Source of the DNA: Hellea sp.
GTDB lineage: Bacteria; Pseudomonadota; Alphaproteobacteria; Caulobacterales; Maricaulaceae
Direction: 5' to 3'
DNA: 53,437 bases
Assembly (NCBI GenBank): GCA_020628425.1
Contig: JAHDEZ010000002.1
Coordinates: 1 to 53,437 of the forward strand
The notes below the pieces were generated by a model. It was not told the origin of the DNA. It searched no databases and saw nothing but the letters and a program-made list of their open reading frames with translations. Made by a program: the position numbers and the translations under genes. Position 1 is the first letter of the stretch, and every line of letters starts with the position of its first letter. Positions 17,641 through 27,050 of the stretch are shown here, in pieces.

Positions 17641-18381
17641 CTAAATCATGGCCATTCCACCGTTAACATGTAGGGTCTGCCCCGTTACGTAACCGGCTTC
17701 ATCACTAGCCAAATAAGCCACCGCATTGGCGATATCTTCCCCATTTCCAAGCTTCCCAGCCGGAATTTTGCCTAGAATAGCCTCTTTAACCGCATCCGGA
17801 AGTACATCTGTCATTGGAGAAGCAATAAATCCAGGTGCCACGCAATTGACCGTAACGCCCCGACTTGCCACTTCCTGCGCAAGGGATTTAGAAAAACCAA
17901 TCATTCCGGCTTTTGATGCTGCATAATTTGTCTGACCCGGATTACCCGTAACACCGACAACAGAAGTCACGCCAATTATTCGCCCGAATCGCGCTTTCAT
18001 CATGCTCCGAAGGCAAGATTTCGCCAGGCGATAATAGGCTTCGAGATTAACTTTGATAACCGTTTCCCAATCGTCATCCTTCATCCGCATCAACAGTCCA
18101 TCCCGGGTCAACCCCGCATTCGAGACCAATATATCTATTCCGCCATCAAGCGCCTCGCTGGCGCGCTTAACAAGTCCGTCAACGGCCTCGCTATCCGAGA
18201 GGTTACACGGTGTTATGGCACACCGTTCACCTAATTCGCTGGCCAATGCCTCAAGTTTTTCAGCACGAGTCCCTGAAATAGCTACCATGGCACCCCGTGC
18301 GTGTAGTTTTTTGGCAATTTCGCCGCCCAATCCACCCGTTGCGCCGGTTACAATGGCGCGTTTGCCTGTCAAATCCAACAT
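17641..18381 (-). CDS. fabG: 3-oxoacyl-ACP reductase
   Basis: NADPH-dependent reductase of fatty-acid elongation; short-chain dehydrogenase fold. 246 residues with the nucleotide loop TGATGGLGG, the NAG segment (SNAGLTRDGLL), catalytic Ser in SVVGVTG and the Tyr-x3-Lys in NYAASKAG. Only 9 bases after fabD. Confidence 0.95.
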   Translation of the reverse strand: MLDLTGKRAIVTGATGGLGGEIAKKLHARGAMVAISGTRAEKLEALASELGERCAITPCNLSDSEAVDGLVKRASEALDGGIDILVSNAGLTRDGLLMRMKDDDWETVIKVNLEAYYRLAKSCLRSMMKARFGRIIGVTSVVGVTGNPGQTNYAASKAGMIGFSKSLAQEVASRGVTVNCVAPGFIASPMTDVLPDAVKEAILGKIPAGKLGNGEDIANAVAYLASDEAGYVTGQTLHVNGGMAMI

Positions 18382-18390
18382 ATCTCGTCC

Positions 18391-19338
18391 TTATCCTTTT
18401 ATAGTTTCCGCGAAAGCTTCGAGCGATTCCGGTGTGTTCAGGGCTTTGCCTGACACATTTTTGACGATACGTCTCAGCATTACCGTCAGAACCTTGCCGC
18501 ATCCGGGTTCAGCGAAATCCGTAATTTCACCCTCTCCAGCCATCCATTCCACAGACTCCCGCCAGCGCACGCGACCTGTCACCTGCGCCACCAGGTCGTC
18601 TCGCAGCTGGGTTGTATCCGTAATCGGAGACGCCGTGACGTTATTGACGATGGGCACTATGGGTTCCGCTAGTACCGTATCCGCCAGAGCATCAGCCATG
18701 GCATCTGCAGCTGGCTTCATCATATCACAATGAAACGGTGCTGATACCGGTAACATGACCGCTTTTTTAACACCGATTTCCTTGGCCTTTTCTGCCGCTT
18801 TTTCAACGGCCGTCACCTCACCCGACAATACAATCTGCCCAGTTGCGTTGTCATTGGCAATTTGACAAATTCCGGCCTGACGACCGACTTTAACAGCCGC
18901 TTCCGCATCTTCTAAAGAGGCCCCAAGCAAAGCCGCCATAGCGCCTTTACCAGCTGGCACTGCTTTTTGCATGGCATTACCTCTAATACGAAGGAGTTCA
19001 GCCGTCTTAGCTAAAGAAATCGCTCCAGCAACACACAAAGCCGAATATTCACCCAAAGAATGGCCCGCAACAAACTTTGCATCCGAAACGTCGACGCCAA
19101 AATCAACCTTGAGCGCCCGCATAGCTGCAACAGAGGTCGCCATCAAAGCCGGTTGTGTGTTGGCAGTCAGAGTTAAATCTTCCATTGGGCCGGCCCACAT
19201 CAGACCCGACAAATCCTGTGACAGAGCGTCATTAACCTCCTCAAATACCTCTCTTGCACTGGCAAAAGCATCAGCCAATTCTTTTCCCATGCCCACAATC
19301 TGGCTTCCCTGGCCGGGAAAAATAAACGCAAAAGCCAT
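18391..19338 (-). CDS. fabD: Malonyl-CoA:ACP transacylase
   Basis: Loads malonyl groups onto ACP. 315 residues with PGQGSQ at the N-terminus, nucleophile serine in GHSLGEYSAL and catalytic His in SAPFHCDMM. First gene of the fabD-fabG-(acpP)-fabF-mltG-gmk series; its promoter must lie in the 124-base region shared with the divergent coiled-coil gene. Confidence 0.96.
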   Translation of the reverse strand: MAFAFIFPGQGSQIVGMGKELADAFASAREVFEEVNDALSQDLSGLMWAGPMEDLTLTANTQPALMATSVAAMRALKVDFGVDVSDAKFVAGHSLGEYSALCVAGAISLAKTAELLRIRGNAMQKAVPAGKGAMAALLGASLEDAEAAVKVGRQAGICQIANDNATGQIVLSGEVTAVEKAAEKAKEIGVKKAVMLPVSAPFHCDMMKPAADAMADALADTVLAEPIVPIVNNVTASPITDTTQLRDDLVAQVTGRVRWRESVEWMAGEGEITDFAEPGCGKVLTVMLRRIVKNVSGKALNTPESLEAFAETIKG

Positions 19339-19350
19339 TCACTTCCTCTC

Positions 19351-19460
19351 GAATCTGTTAAGTTAAACGCGAATTTAAGTTGGACGCTTAATAGAATATT
19401 TAAGGCCTTGTTAAGCCTGTTTCTTCATAAATTCATAAACGAATCTATCGGAAGCGATTC
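19351..19460. promoter_or_regulatory. Divergent control region with a CtrA-like box and three GANTC sites
   Basis: Between fabD and the coiled-coil gene, TTAA at 19400-19403 and TTAA at 19411-19414 are spaced by 7 bases, the CtrA consensus of Caulobacter relatives. GANTC methylation motifs lie at 19351-19355, 19441-19445 and 19456-19460; about half a site would be expected by chance in 125 bases. Binding is inferred, not shown. Confidence 0.5.
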
Positions 19461-19462
19461 AT

Positions 19463-21505
19463 ATGTCAATTTTTAAGCGCTTTTCAGGCAAGAAAACGGG
19501 GGACAAATCCTCCGTGCCTGAAAACATGGCGATTGATGAATCCGAACCACTTGTAAAAGAGCTAGAAATAGCTCCTTTACCCCGTGATGCCGACGATGCC
19601 CTGCCTTCCTTGCAGGGTTTTTCCGACGACGAAAAAGACGTCATCCGATCAATTTTAACCGACCAAGCAACTGCGCCACGCAAAGAAGGACTGGCGGAGC
19701 CAACGGAAATAGAACCTGTTACAGAAGAAATAAAAGGCTTTCACAAGCGCAATAATAAAAAAAAGAAGAAAAAAACCACTGACGACATACTCAGTGATGA
19801 AAGCTACAAGAGCGCCTTAAGTATCCTGAAGGGCGAGACTGATGCAGATGATTTCGATGATTTTGACGATATAGAGGTTGATGCAGACGAACCTATCACC
19901 GAAGCCTATGATGAGGAAGAGCTCCGAACGTCCGAAGCCGCGATAGAAAAGTTAAAGACTGATTATCCAGATCGACTGACCGCGAGCGCGACATTTACGC
20001 CAGAAATCGAAATCGAACAGACCAACAAATTCTCAGAGACAGGCGAACCCGCAGAGGTAACGTCTCGCGCAGAAATTACTGAAACCACGATAACTTATGC
20101 CGTTGAACGGGGCAATTTGGGAGAAGAGGACATGACCTCGGATGAACCAGTCAGAACAGAGCGTGAAGAAACTTACGAACTTCGCAAACGTGCTGACATG
20201 AAACACGAAGAATCATTGGCCTTGGGCCAGCGCCGGGTCAATCTTGGTGAAATGCGGATGGATGTGGCCAGTATCATCTCTGATATAGAAAGCGGCGACT
20301 CATTATTCCGCCGGGCTCAACAACGTGTCGAAAACCTTACAAATTACATTGAGAAAGCCGAAGTCGACTTTTCGTTGATCGACCGCCTAGAGCCAGAAAA
20401 CAAGGCACTAAAATCAGAAAACCGAACGCTGAATTCAGAATTGGACAAACGGAAATCCAAAATCGCGCAGCTCACATCGAGTCTGGAGGACCTACAACGG
20501 CGCTATGGCGATGCTCAGAGTGAGCTGGATGCTACACACAGTAAGTTGGCTCAGGCTATTAAAAACCATGAACGGGCAGACCGCGATATTAGCGAACTCA
20601 ATGCGCAATCCCAAGAATTGCGCTTGAAATCCGACCGCATGCGGAATGATCTGGATGTCGAGAGCCGTGAAAACGGGAATCTCCGCAGTCGACTTGCGGA
20701 TGTTACGACTCAATTGGATAAAACAACGGCTGAAAAGCTAAGTCTAGCCAAGCAGATAGAGACTTTAAAAATTGACGTCACCGACCAATCGGAAAGCCGA
20801 ATTAAGCTGCGTGACGAAGTTGGAGAGCTACGCCACGCTCTTGATGACGCTCAACGAGAAAACACCAAAATGAAAGGCGAGATCGCGTCTGTTCACGAAG
20901 ATATTCGTGGATTCAAAACTCAATACGAATTCAATATCATGAAGCGAGATGAACGAATTTCTGATTTGGAAGCTCAGATTGTCGATATGAATGAGCGCCT
21001 CCGGATGAAAGAGGAAATCATTGAGAACACCACTCGTGACATTTCAGTCTTGCGCAAAGAGCGAACGACCCAAGATCTTGAGCGTGAGCGACTTGAGAAA
21101 ATGGTATCGGACACACATTCACAACTTAATAGAGCAGAAGATGAACTGCTGCGGTCTCGCAAAGCCGCCGATGAACTCGACCTAAAATATCGGGATGTGT
21201 CTCAAACGTTAGCACGTGCTCAGGAACGTCGTGAGTCGAGTTTGCCAGCACAAAAGCCCGATATCGCCCCGCCGCCGATGCCCACTATGCAGGTTTCGCC
21301 GCCAACGCACTCAAATATTGAAACCGATGACATCAGTATTCCGCAAGAAAACCCTTACAGTTCTTCAATTTCCTCTGAGGACGTCAAAACGGAAACCGCT
21401 TCTGGCGCCCCGGCAGCGGAACGCATTGCCCCTACTCCCCAGATTACAGATGATATCGAAGACATGCTGACAGATTATAAGCTTGGCATCCGTAATCTCG
21501 GCTAA
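19463..21505 (+). CDS. Large cytoplasmic coiled-coil protein, function unknown
   Basis: 680 residues with no signal peptide, transmembrane segment or enzymatic motif. Layout: a disordered charged N-terminus (1-260) with a run of six lysines after NN near residue 100 and an acidic DDFDDFDDIEVDADE stretch near 130; a long heptad-rich region from about 265 to 600 with few prolines; and a Pro/Ser-rich tail ending in TDDIEDMLTDYKLGIRNLG, which looks like a conserved docking peptide. This layout resembles bacterial intermediate-filament-like or polar scaffold proteins, but I do not recognise the family and claim no homology to crescentin. The upstream region has cell-cycle-type motifs. It is followed by rpsF. 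Confidence 0.8.
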   Translation: MSIFKRFSGKKTGDKSSVPENMAIDESEPLVKELEIAPLPRDADDALPSLQGFSDDEKDVIRSILTDQATAPRKEGLAEPTEIEPVTEEIKGFHKRNNKKKKKKTTDDILSDESYKSALSILKGETDADDFDDFDDIEVDADEPITEAYDEEELRTSEAAIEKLKTDYPDRLTASATFTPEIEIEQTNKFSETGEPAEVTSRAEITETTITYAVERGNLGEEDMTSDEPVRTEREETYELRKRADMKHEESLALGQRRVNLGEMRMDVASIISDIESGDSLFRRAQQRVENLTNYIEKAEVDFSLIDRLEPENKALKSENRTLNSELDKRKSKIAQLTSSLEDLQRRYGDAQSELDATHSKLAQAIKNHERADRDISELNAQSQELRLKSDRMRNDLDVESRENGNLRSRLADVTTQLDKTTAEKLSLAKQIETLKIDVTDQSESRIKLRDEVGELRHALDDAQRENTKMKGEIASVHEDIRGFKTQYEFNIMKRDERISDLEAQIVDMNERLRMKEEIIENTTRDISVLRKERTTQDLERERLEKMVSDTHSQLNRAEDELLRSRKAADELDLKYRDVSQTLARAQERRESSLPAQKPDIAPPPMPTMQVSPPTHSNIETDDISIPQENPYSSSISSEDVKTETASGAPAAERIAPTPQITDDIEDMLTDYKLGIRNLG

Positions 21506-21579
21506 AAGCAACCTTCCGTCGAAATAAACACTTGATTCTTGCCCATTCTACTGTAAACGGCGCGCTTTAACGGCTGCGG

Positions 21580-21623
21580 TCCAGCAGGTTGGTTTTGACA
21601 TGGGGTCAAAACACCGAACTGGA
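21580..21623 (+). promoter_or_regulatory. Predicted S6:S18 autoregulatory leader RNA
   Basis: An outer stem TCCAG (21580-21584) / CTGGA (21619-21623) encloses an internal loop and a perfect 8-base hairpin GTTTTGAC (21592-21599) / GTCAAAAC (21605-21612), followed on the 3' side by ACCGAA. The CCG in the 3' strand of the loop next to a hairpin is the known signature of the S6:S18 complex binding site found upstream of rpsF in many bacteria. It ends 64 bases before the rpsF start. Confidence 0.7.
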
Positions 21624-21687
21624 GCCATCGTCGACTGGTAAACCTTCCACTGCCGTCAGCGCCGCATCCAAACACGAAGGACTATAT

Positions 21688-22041
21688 ATGTCTCTTTATG
21701 AGCACGTGATTATCTCACGTCCTGACATTTCTTCGGCACAGGTCGAAGAGATGATGGAAAACATCAACAAAAAAGTTCAAAATATGGGCGGCTCAATTGA
21801 AGGTGCCGAATATTGGGGACTAAGAAACCTAGCTTATCGGCTAAAGAAAAACCGCAAAGCTCACTACAACCTATTGAAAATCAATGCGGAACCTGAAGTC
21901 ATCCACGAGATAGAACGTCAGCATCGTATTAACGAAGACATCCTTCGCTATATGAGCATTAAGGTTGAAGACTTTTCTGAAGGTCCTTCACCTATCCTCA
22001 AAAAGCGTGAAGAGCGCAAGCGCCGCGAAAGAGAGGGCTAG
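21688..22041 (+). CDS. rpsF: Ribosomal protein bS6
   Basis: 117-residue small-subunit protein that binds bS18 in the platform. Start [13 protein letters not shown] at 21688 was chosen over the longer reading frame from 21589 because AAGGA lies just upstream and the family begins here; the longer frame would translate the leader hairpin. The C-terminus is basic ([13 protein letters not shown]). First gene of rpsF-rpsR-rplI. Confidence 0.96.
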   Translation: MSLYEHVIISRPDISSAQVEEMMENINKKVQNMGGSIEGAEYWGLRNLAYRLKKNRKAHYNLLKINAEPEVIHEIERQHRINEDILRYMSIKVEDFSEGPSPILKKREERKRREREG

Positions 22042-22043
22042 TC

Positions 22044-22310
22044 ATGTCTAAAGCTAAATCGAGTATTAAAATTGAAAACCTCCCGACGCGAACTCCGTTC
22101 AAGCGTCGTCGTAAAGTATGTCCTTTTTCAGGCGACAACGGTCTGACGATTGATTACAAAGATCCCAAGCTGTTGCAGCGCTATATGTCGGAAAAAGGCA
22201 AAATCGTACCATCACGTATCACAGCTGTATCCCGCAAGAAGCAACGAGAACTGGCCCGTGCTATTAAACGTGCCCGCTTTCTCGCCCTTCTGCCATACGA
22301 ACGCAAATAA
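22044..22310 (+). CDS. rpsR: Ribosomal protein bS18
   Basis: 88 residues, basic; [27 protein letters not shown] and the C-terminal [14 protein letters not shown] are diagnostic. It retains a cysteine in VCPF. It starts 2 bases after the rpsF stop and forms a heterodimer with bS6 that should also bind the leader RNA. Confidence 0.97.
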   Translation: MSKAKSSIKIENLPTRTPFKRRRKVCPFSGDNGLTIDYKDPKLLQRYMSEKGKIVPSRITAVSRKKQRELARAIKRARFLALLPYERK

Positions 22311-22321
22311 GGAGACACACA

Positions 22322-22987
22322 ATGGAAGTCATTCTTTTAGAACGCGTTGAAAAGCTCGGTGCCATGGGTGAAGTTGTCACCGTGAAATCTGGATACGCCC
22401 GAAACTTTTTGCTGCCACAACAAAAAGCTCTGCGTGCTACCAAAGCGAACCTAGCCCGTTTCGAAGCTGAACGAGAATTCTTAGAAGCACGTAACGCAGA
22501 GGCCCGCGATAGAGCCGCCGGAGAAGGTGCTGAAATTGACGGCAATAGCTATGTTGTTATCCGTAAGGCCGGTGAGACCGGACAACTTTACGGCTCTGTA
22601 TCATCACGTGATATCGTTGAAGCAATGAACGGCGCTATTAAGCGGAATATGGTAAAACTGGAAACACCGATCAAAGCTCTAGGTCTACACGAGGTCGAGA
22701 TTAAGCTCCACGCGGAAGTTTCTGCTAAAGTAATTATCAACGTGGCACGCTCAGAGGACGAAGCCGAACGTCAAGCCAAGGGCGAAGATGTTATCGCAAG
22801 CCAAATGGCTGAAGATAAAGCTGATGCCGAGGCTGGCGCCGCCGAACGTGCCGCAATCGCTGCCGAAATGTTCGACGAAGACTTCGTACCAGAAACGCTG
22901 GATGACGAAGAGGCTGCGGCCGACGAAGAGTCAGCACCTGTTGCAAAAGCCGCAGAAGTCGAAGCACCAAAAAACGAAGAAGAATAA
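22322..22987 (+). CDS. rplI: Ribosomal protein bL9 with acidic C-terminal extension
   Basis: Large-subunit protein; N-terminal domain [30 protein letters not shown] is diagnostic, followed by the long connecting helix and C-terminal domain up to about residue 150. The protein is 221 residues, some 70 longer than usual, ending in an Ala/Glu/Asp-rich low-complexity tail. Strong AAGGAGA site upstream. Followed by a clear terminator. Confidence 0.96.
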   Translation: MEVILLERVEKLGAMGEVVTVKSGYARNFLLPQQKALRATKANLARFEAEREFLEARNAEARDRAAGEGAEIDGNSYVVIRKAGETGQLYGSVSSRDIVEAMNGAIKRNMVKLETPIKALGLHEVEIKLHAEVSAKVIINVARSEDEAERQAKGEDVIASQMAEDKADAEAGAAERAAIAAEMFDEDFVPETLDDEEAAADEESAPVAKAAEVEAPKNEEE

Positions 22988-23017
22988 ATCAGTCTCTCTC
23001 CATAAACTGATTTAGTG

Positions 23018-23046
23018 CCCGGCTCACTTTCGTGAGCCGGGTTTTT
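23018..23046 (+). terminator. Rho-independent terminator of the rpsF operon
   Basis: CCCGGCTCAC (23018-23027) and GTGAGCCGGG (23032-23041) form a perfect 10-base stem with a TTTC loop, followed by TTTTT. It lies 30 bases after rplI and just before the end of the convergent histidine kinase gene. Confidence 0.95.
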
Positions 23047-23061
23047 CAATGGGCAGGGATG

Positions 23062-24852
23062 TCAGCTTGCCTGAGACATTATCTTGGTCGGCCTGGCTCG
23101 CTTTTCCTGGACCAATTCAGTAAGGATTGAATGAAGAACAATCGAATTGCCTGTAAAAACACGACTAACTGGATAAAGCCCAATTTCTTTCCTGCCGACG
23201 AATTGCACTCCGCCAGGTTCAAGCCAAATCAAAGGCGTAGACCTAAGCCCCCGCTTTAGATGCATTGAACGAAAAAGCTTATTATCGGCGTCTACGAGCA
23301 CTGAATTTAGAATAATCGCGTCAAGGATAACGCCTTTTTCCGATGCCATTTGCGCCGCAAGTAGCCCTAACTGCAAATTTTCCGCGACTGACACATTACA
23401 GCCCCAATATACAAGTTGTTCTGAAAGTATTTCCGCCCAAGCCTTATCATCTTCAATGATTAAAACGCTTATTCCACTTAAACTGTTCTTGTCAGTATTT
23501 GTATTTTCTCCAACCCCAGAAATATTCAGCTGCAAGGAAGCCGTAAAGGTGGAACCTTCGTTTTCAACAGAATGCACCAGAATATCGCCGCCCATCAATT
23601 TTGCGAGGCTTTTTGAGAAAGATAGACCAAGGCCTGTGCCCCCGAAGGAACGAGTCGTACTGCCATCCGCCTGTTTGAATTTATCAAAAATTGCACCTAG
23701 CTTATCGCTTGGAATACCAATACCTGTATCCTGAACTTTGAAGTTCAAGCTTATTCTGTCACCTTGAATTTTACCACCGACTGTGAGAGCAACACTCCCC
23801 ACCTCGGTAAACTTTATGGCATTTCCGACTAGGTTCACGAGTATTTGCTTTAAACGAACATCATCCCCTATCAGGAGTTCAGGCAAATCCGGTTGTACCT
23901 TAACCCTAAAAATAAGGTCTTTCTGATAGGCTTTCTCACTTAATAGAAGGGCAACATCCTGAACCGTCTGGCGCAACCCAAATTCTACGGGATCGAGCTC
24001 TAATTGTCCGGCTTCAACTTTCGAAAAATCAAGAATGTCGTTTATGATCGTCAATAGTGTTTCTGATGATCGTTGAATCACATCCACTTTTTGCCTTTGC
24101 ATGTCGGACATTTCGCTTGTCTCAAGCAACTGTGCCATACCAACAATTCCGTTCATAGGCGTCCTGATTTCATGACTCATATTGGCCAGAAATTCCGATT
24201 TCGCTATGTTTGCGATTTCCGCTTCAAACTGTGCCTTTTGGAGCGCTTCGGTAGCCTTATTCATCTGCCTTGCGAAAAATATCCCAGCCACAGGCCCTAA
24301 TAACAACAAGTAGACCAAACTTCGCGTTTGCCAAGTTGAAACAACCAAGTGAGCATTTGTTACTGCCGGGTCCAGTCCGGCTGCTAGCAAAGCCTGATCT
24401 ATGGTCATCCCAATAGCATTGCCATACATTGTCATGGCAGCCATCAAGCCCGCAGCCGCCAAACAAATCGCAAGTGCCTTATACCATTTGTCCAAAAGAG
24501 CCGCAACAACACAAGCTCCCACAAGAAAAAACGGTGCTGGCGTTAGAACACCACCACTACTTATCATTGTATAAGTCACGAATAAAAACGTATATAGCAG
24601 GGCAAAATTATAGACTTTTTTAAGTGAGGCACCACGATAGATTACCCACGGAAAAAGTAGATACAGCACGGAACCGAAGGTCACTACAATCGCAAAGACC
24701 GGGTTTTTATCAAAATTATTTAACCAGTATACGACTCCTGAATAGGTCGCCGCTAAACCGCCTACAATACAAAAAAAAGCGAATGCGCGGAATTTAGCCA
24801 CCGACAAAAAGTCAGAATTAGAATTAGTTACCGTCTGTTCGCCAAAAATCAT
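23062..24852 (-). CDS. Hybrid histidine kinase with degenerate receiver
   Basis: 596 residues from ATG 24852. About six transmembrane segments (20-195) form a sensor of unknown ligand. A HisKA domain has the phosphorylatable His227 in [15 protein letters not shown]; the ATPase domain has the N box ([15 protein letters not shown]), G1 DTGIGIP and G2 GGTGLGL. The C-terminal receiver (about 470-590) keeps the acidic pair in LIIEDD, but the expected phospho-acceptor Asp position reads Asn in DAIILNSV and the Lys near PVSRVF is missing, so it is probably a pseudo-receiver. A longer frame from 25044 would overlap sixA and adds non-conserved sequence. No response regulator is adjacent. Confidence 0.88.
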   Translation of the reverse strand: MIFGEQTVTNSNSDFLSVAKFRAFAFFCIVGGLAATYSGVVYWLNNFDKNPVFAIVVTFGSVLYLLFPWVIYRGASLKKVYNFALLYTFLFVTYTMISSGGVLTPAPFFLVGACVVAALLDKWYKALAICLAAAGLMAAMTMYGNAIGMTIDQALLAAGLDPAVTNAHLVVSTWQTRSLVYLLLLGPVAGIFFARQMNKATEALQKAQFEAEIANIAKSEFLANMSHEIRTPMNGIVGMAQLLETSEMSDMQRQKVDVIQRSSETLLTIINDILDFSKVEAGQLELDPVEFGLRQTVQDVALLLSEKAYQKDLIFRVKVQPDLPELLIGDDVRLKQILVNLVGNAIKFTEVGSVALTVGGKIQGDRISLNFKVQDTGIGIPSDKLGAIFDKFKQADGSTTRSFGGTGLGLSFSKSLAKLMGGDILVHSVENEGSTFTASLQLNISGVGENTNTDKNSLSGISVLIIEDDKAWAEILSEQLVYWGCNVSVAENLQLGLLAAQMASEKGVILDAIILNSVLVDADNKLFRSMHLKRGLRSTPLIWLEPGGVQFVGRKEIGLYPVSRVFTGNSIVLHSILTELVQEKRARPTKIMSQAS

Positions 24853-24980
24853 TCGGTTAGTCCACAAAGCGCCATTACACCCTTTGTCGGATAACTGAAA
24901 ATCACTAATAATATTTCTATAACTAATGAATTCAAATTTACCATAAAGCAGACAAGTACGAATTCCACCGCCCTTTAGAC

Positions 24981-25008
24981 TTGAACAGAATTTCGAACGC
25001 TTCATACT
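24981..25008 (+). promoter_or_regulatory. Predicted promoter of sixA, possibly leaderless
   Basis: TTGAAC at 24981-24986 and CATACT at 25003-25008 are 16 bases apart. The -10 hexamer ends 6 bases before the sixA ATG, so transcription would begin at or next to the start codon. No ribosome-binding site precedes that ATG, which fits. Confidence 0.4.
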
Positions 25009-25014
25009 GGTCGT

Positions 25015-25503
25015 ATGCTCGAGAGACTCCTTTTTATGCGCCACGCCAAATCATCTTGGGATGATGACAGCCTGTCTGATCATGAAAGACCGCTCAACGC
25101 CCGCGGCGAGCGGGCCGCGACTGCCGTAGGTGCCGCATTGACGGCACGAGGTCTTGCACCAGACATCATCTGGTCTTCCGACGCCACTCGAACCCGATTG
25201 ACGGCTTTACGGCTCATTCGGGCCATTCCCGGCGCCCAACAGGTAGAATATATTTCAGAGTTTTATCATGCCAGTGCTCAAAACGTCCTTGAGATATGCG
25301 AACAGCGCGGCGAAGCGGACAAGCCACTGATGTTACTCGGACATAATCCAGGCTGGGGGGCTCTTCATCATCATTTCACCGGACAGTTTCACAATTACCC
25401 GACCGGCGCTTGTACAGTATTGAGCCGAAAAAATGATGGTCACTGGCTCTCATCGGAAAGCTGGACATTTACCGACCTTATCCTGCCCCGCGAGCTGGAA
25501 TAA
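25015..25503 (+). CDS. sixA: SixA-like phosphohistidine phosphatase
   Basis: 162-residue histidine phosphatase. The catalytic RHA motif is in [13 protein letters not shown] (His near residue 10), with [10 protein letters not shown], and the second histidine in LLGHNPGW; this layout is typical of SixA, which dephosphorylates phosphohistidine on HPt-type or phosphotransferase proteins. It sits divergent to a hybrid histidine kinase, but a functional link between them is only inference. Start ATG 25015 gives the usual short N-terminus. Confidence 0.88.
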   Translation: MLERLLFMRHAKSSWDDDSLSDHERPLNARGERAATAVGAALTARGLAPDIIWSSDATRTRLTALRLIRAIPGAQQVEYISEFYHASAQNVLEICEQRGEADKPLMLLGHNPGWGALHHHFTGQFHNYPTGACTVLSRKNDGHWLSSESWTFTDLILPRELE

Positions 25504-25713
25504 ATGCGCAGGCTGTGGCTCGTCTTTTGGCGCATGGGAGTCGCCTATTTGTTTTACCCCGTCATGATTGGTTTGATGGTCTATATCACTATCCACGGCT
25601 ATCATTGGGTATTTGGTGTGGGAATTATTGCCGCCATACTTATCCTTGACCCCATGTGGGGGCGGATTGCGTCCAATGCCATCAGAATGTGGCGGGGGCG
25701 CAAACGGGGCTAG
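25504..25713 (+). CDS. Small membrane protein, unknown
   Basis: 69 residues beginning on the base after the sixA stop (TAAATG), so probably translated with it. Two hydrophobic segments (about 7-29 and 33-50) separated by a short HGYHW turn, and a basic C-terminus (RMWRGRKRG), suggest an inner-membrane hairpin with the C-terminus inside. No family recognised. Its stop overlaps the convergent gltX stop by 4 bases. Confidence 0.65.
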   Translation: MRRLWLVFWRMGVAYLFYPVMIGLMVYITIHGYHWVFGVGIIAAILILDPMWGRIASNAIRMWRGRKRG

Positions 25714-27050
25714 CCCGTTTGCCCTCTTAGCCGCGCTTTGGTTTTTTCAGCGCCCAGTATCAACAGCATCTTATCCATTTCAGGCCCTCGTGCCCGACCG
25801 GTCAGTGCCATTCGCAGCGGCATAAACAGCGACTTGCCTTTGCGGCCGGTTGTTTCCTTGAGATAGCTCGTCCACTTACCCCAGCTGTCGGCATCCAATT
25901 CGTCCGACAGCGCATCGGCGGCTAGCGCGCAAAACTCTGCGTCTTCGGGCTCGATCTGTCCGGCCATAGGCGCAAAGGCCATCACACTCCACCCAGCTGT
26001 TTCACCGAATTTATTAATATTGGCTCGAATGAGTTTCCAGAAGTCTTCGCCGCCCTGTACGCCCAGATCATCCAGACGTTCTTTGACCCGTTCATAAGGC
26101 ATGTTGTTGAGAAGCTTGGCGTTTAGCATCGCCAGCTCGTCCTCATCAAAACGGGCCGGGGCACGGCTGACCTTGTCGAAAGAAAATTCAGAAGCCAGAA
26201 CCTGCATATTATCTCGGATTTCAACCGGGTCAGATGTGCCGATTTTTCCCAGAAGCGAGCAGATGGCCATAGGCTCAAGCCCGTCTTCACGCAGCTGAGC
26301 AATGGACAGCGACCCCAATCGCTTGGAGAGGCCCTTCCCATCTTTCCCGACCAATAGAGGTGTATGGGCAAATTCCGGTAAATGATCAGACAGCGCTCGG
26401 AATATTTCGATTTGAGCGCCCGAATTCGTCACGTGGTCTTCACCGCGAATAACATGGGTGATCTTTGCATCTATATCGTCGACAACGCTCGGTAGCGTGT
26501 AAAGGTAAGAACCGTCGCCACGTATGAGCACCGGATCAGATAATGAGCTGGTATCAATAGACTGCTCGCCCCGGACCAAATCATTCCAGGTCACAATTCC
26601 GCCGGACAATTTGAAACGCCAGTGCGGCAATCGTCCTTCTCGCCGATACTCTTCTTTTTGGTCATCACTCAATTCGAGAGAGGCGCGATTGTAGATCGGC
26701 GGTTTTCCGGCAACCCGTTGCAACTTGCGCTGTTTGTCTAGTTCTTCAGCCGTTTCATAACAGGCATATAGCAGCCCCATTTCTCGCAACTTAGATGCCG
26801 CCGCATCATAAGCATCAAATTTACGAGACTGGCTAAATGAACTGTCCCACTCGAGGCCCAGCCAGGATAAATCTTCACGGATACCGTTCTCATATTCCTC
26901 AGTCGAGCGCTCCAAATCTGTGTCATCAATCCTTAAGATGAACTCACCTCCCTGTTCTCGGACAAACAGATGGTTGAGCAAAGCCGTACGCACATTGCCG
27001 ACATGGAGTCGGCCGGTGGGTGAAGGAGCAAATCTAACAATAACTGACAT
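25710..27050 (-). CDS. gltX: Glutamyl-tRNA synthetase, GluRS2-like paralogue
   Basis: Class I synthetase charging glutamate. 446 residues: the HIGH motif reads HVGN in SPTGRLHVGNVRTALLN, and the KMSKS motif reads GLSKR in GKDGKGLSKRLGSLS. These variants, rather than HIGG and KLSKR, are from memory typical of the second alphaproteobacterial GluRS, which can have a different preference among tRNA-Glu and tRNA-Gln. A second gltX elsewhere is therefore expected. The start overlaps the nadE stop as TAATG. Confidence 0.88.
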   Translation of the reverse strand: MSVIVRFAPSPTGRLHVGNVRTALLNHLFVREQGGEFILRIDDTDLERSTEEYENGIREDLSWLGLEWDSSFSQSRKFDAYDAAASKLREMGLLYACYETAEELDKQRKLQRVAGKPPIYNRASLELSDDQKEEYRREGRLPHWRFKLSGGIVTWNDLVRGEQSIDTSSLSDPVLIRGDGSYLYTLPSVVDDIDAKITHVIRGEDHVTNSGAQIEIFRALSDHLPEFAHTPLLVGKDGKGLSKRLGSLSIAQLREDGLEPMAICSLLGKIGTSDPVEIRDNMQVLASEFSFDKVSRAPARFDEDELAMLNAKLLNNMPYERVKERLDDLGVQGGEDFWKLIRANINKFGETAGWSVMAFAPMAGQIEPEDAEFCALAADALSDELDADSWGKWTSYLKETTGRKGKSLFMPLRMALTGRARGPEMDKMLLILGAEKTKARLRGQTG

